6,587 bases of DNA, from NCBI GenBank assembly GCA_041586155.1, contig JBFHAT010000101.1:1-6587 (forward strand), read 5' to 3'. The notes below the pieces were generated by a model that was not told where the DNA came from, ran no database searches, and was given only the letters and a program-made list of their open reading frames with translations. Origin of the DNA: JBFGJH01 sp041586155. Lineage in GTDB: Bacteria; Actinomycetota; Acidimicrobiia; Spongiisociales; JAENVV01. Position numbers and translations under genes: made by a program. Of the stretch, positions 6,071 to 6,587 are shown one piece after another; the stretch's first letter is position 1; each line of letters starts with the position of its first letter.

Positions 6071-6587
6071 GTGGCGCACATCCGCCGGCACCCGGTCGAC
6101 GAGTCGAAGTGGCAGGTGCGTTACATCGACCCGACCGGGCGGGAGCGGTCCCGGGTCTTCCGCCGCAAGGTCGACGCCGAGAAGTTCCTGATCCACATCG
6201 AGGCGCAGAAGCAGCGGGCCGAGTGGACCAACCCCGAGCTGGCGGCGACGCCGCTCGCTGACTTCGCCGGGCCGTGGCTGGCGACGAGGTCACACCTCGT
6301 AGCTCTCCTGCGTCCGGGGCTTGAGACGCTGCTGCGCGTCCACATCGTGCCGGCTTTCGGCGACACCAGTCTCGACCGCATCGACACGATGAGCATCGAG
6401 GCGTGGTGCGCCTGCCGCACCTGGGAGGCCGACAGCCCGCCGGCGAGCTTGTCGGCGATCCAGGTGTTGCGCCAGATCCTGTCGGCTGCCGTCAAGGCTC
6501 GGCACATCCCGTCGAACCCGGCGCTGGGGATCAAACTGCCGAAGCTGCCGAGGCGAGAGCAGCTCTTCCTCGACACGCACCAGGTCG
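6071..6587 (+). CDS. int: Tyrosine recombinase / phage-type integrase, N-terminal part, with two flipped segments
   Basis: The gene starts at GTG 6071 with GAGAG about 11 bases upstream, three bases after the excisionase stop. It is open to the window end (172 codons), so the catalytic R-HxxR-Y domain is not visible. Residues 1-50 (AHIRRHPVDESKWQVRYIDP, then FRRKVDAEKFLIHIEAQK) form the arm-type N-terminal domain. Residues about 60-155 are the core-binding SAM-like domain (LADFAGPWLATRSH, LLRVHIVPAFGDTSLDRI, VLRQILSAAVKARHIPSNPAL), followed by KLPKLPRREQLFLD, the usual link to the catalytic domain. Two pieces do not fit: residues 77-84 (VALLRPGL), and residues 112-131 (after EAW: CACRTWEADSPPASLSAIQ). 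Both become canonical when their DNA is reverse-complemented in place. As written, two core-binding helices would be scrambled and the protein is probably inactive. Confidence 0.88.
   Translation, partial: MAHIRRHPVDESKWQVRYIDPTGRERSRVFRRKVDAEKFLIHIEAQKQRAEWTNPELAATPLADFAGPWLATRSHLVALLRPGLETLLRVHIVPAFGDTSLDRIDTMSIEAWCACRTWEADSPPASLSAIQVLRQILSAAVKARHIPSNPALGIKLPKLPRREQLFLDTHQV
6296..6325 (+). other. Apparent in-place microinversion 1 in the integrase
   Basis: The 24 bases at 6299-6322 read VALLRPGL on the coding strand. Their reverse complement in the same frame reads KPRTQESY, giving SHL-KPRTQESY-ETLLRV, the standard opening helix of the integrase core-binding domain. The borders are CTC (6296-6298) and GAG (6323-6325), a 3-bp inverted repeat, so the breakpoints are ambiguous by 3 bases on each side. 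The left border also lies in a perfect hairpin, ACGAGGT-CAC-ACCTCGT (6284-6300). Confidence 0.85.
6404..6462 (+). other. Apparent in-place microinversion 2 in the integrase
   Basis: The 59 bases at 6404-6462 read W-CACRTWEADSPPASLSAI then Q. Reverse-complemented in place they read W-IADKLAGGLSASQVRQAH then Q, which joins VLRQILSAAV. GLSAS-x-(V/I)RQAH-x-VL is a typical helix of actinobacterial integrases. The borders are TGG (6404-6406) and CCA (6460-6462). The imperfect arms TGGTGCGCC and GGCGATCCA pair at 7 of 9 positions. The smallest segment that must be flipped is 6407-6459. Confidence 0.88.

Noticed and set aside
5809..6293. Alternative frames over the excisionase and integrase start (plus 5809-6261, minus 5820-6293)
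   Set aside because: The xis and int frames give clear domain matches. These are Arg/Ala/Pro-rich shadows.
6121..6580. Two antisense frames across the integrase containing RLKPRTQESYE and GLSASQVRQAH
   Set aside because: These integrase-like peptides are not an overlapping antisense gene. Each is confined to one short segment and belongs in frame with the forward gene once that segment is flipped. The rest of both antisense frames is meaningless.

Overview
The window is high-GC DNA with the gene families, codon bias and intergenic style of an actinobacterium. A DUF2254 membrane protein, a DUF2383 bundle protein, a DUF3253 protein, a PAS-GAF-SpoIIE phosphatase and an SD-poor or leaderless excisionase all fit Actinomycetota. 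I cannot place it below phylum level.

Layout. Bases 1-127 (minus) are the N-terminus of a DUF2254-type membrane protein. It is divergent from a 523-residue, Ala/Glu-rich secreted protein (355-1926, plus) that ends in an LPETG sorting signal and is probably anchored to the cell wall. A convergent 58-residue double-spanning membrane protein (2039-2215, minus) follows. Next is a DUF2383 four-helix-bundle protein (2334-2780, plus), preceded by a very good general-stress sigma (SigB/SigF-type) promoter, GTTTGA-13-GGGTAA. Convergent with it is a PAS-GAF-PP2C (SpoIIE/RsbU-type) phosphatase (2790-4412, minus), the enzyme class that releases such sigma factors by partner switching. A DUF3253 protein (4494-5072, minus) completes the chromosomal-looking part. 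Envelope proteins, a stress-promoter target and a stress-type phosphatase suggest an envelope/general-stress neighbourhood; that link is inference.

Bases 5073-5824 hold no gene I can defend. They are rich in inverted repeats, including a perfect 13-bp pair. After them comes a mobile-element integration module: an excisionase (5825-6067, probably leaderless) and a tyrosine integrase (6071 to the window end, C-terminal catalytic part missing).

The most striking observation is inside the integrase. Two short stretches of the core-binding domain read as nonsense on the coding strand, but their reverse complements, put back in place and in frame, give canonical integrase sequence. The segments are 6299-6322 (24 nt, bordered by CTC/GAG) and about 6404-6462 (59 nt, bordered by TGG/CCA). 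They look like two in-place microinversions 81 bp apart in one otherwise intact gene. They could be mutational scars from template switching, switchable intragenic inversions, or a sequence artefact; reads or homologues would decide.
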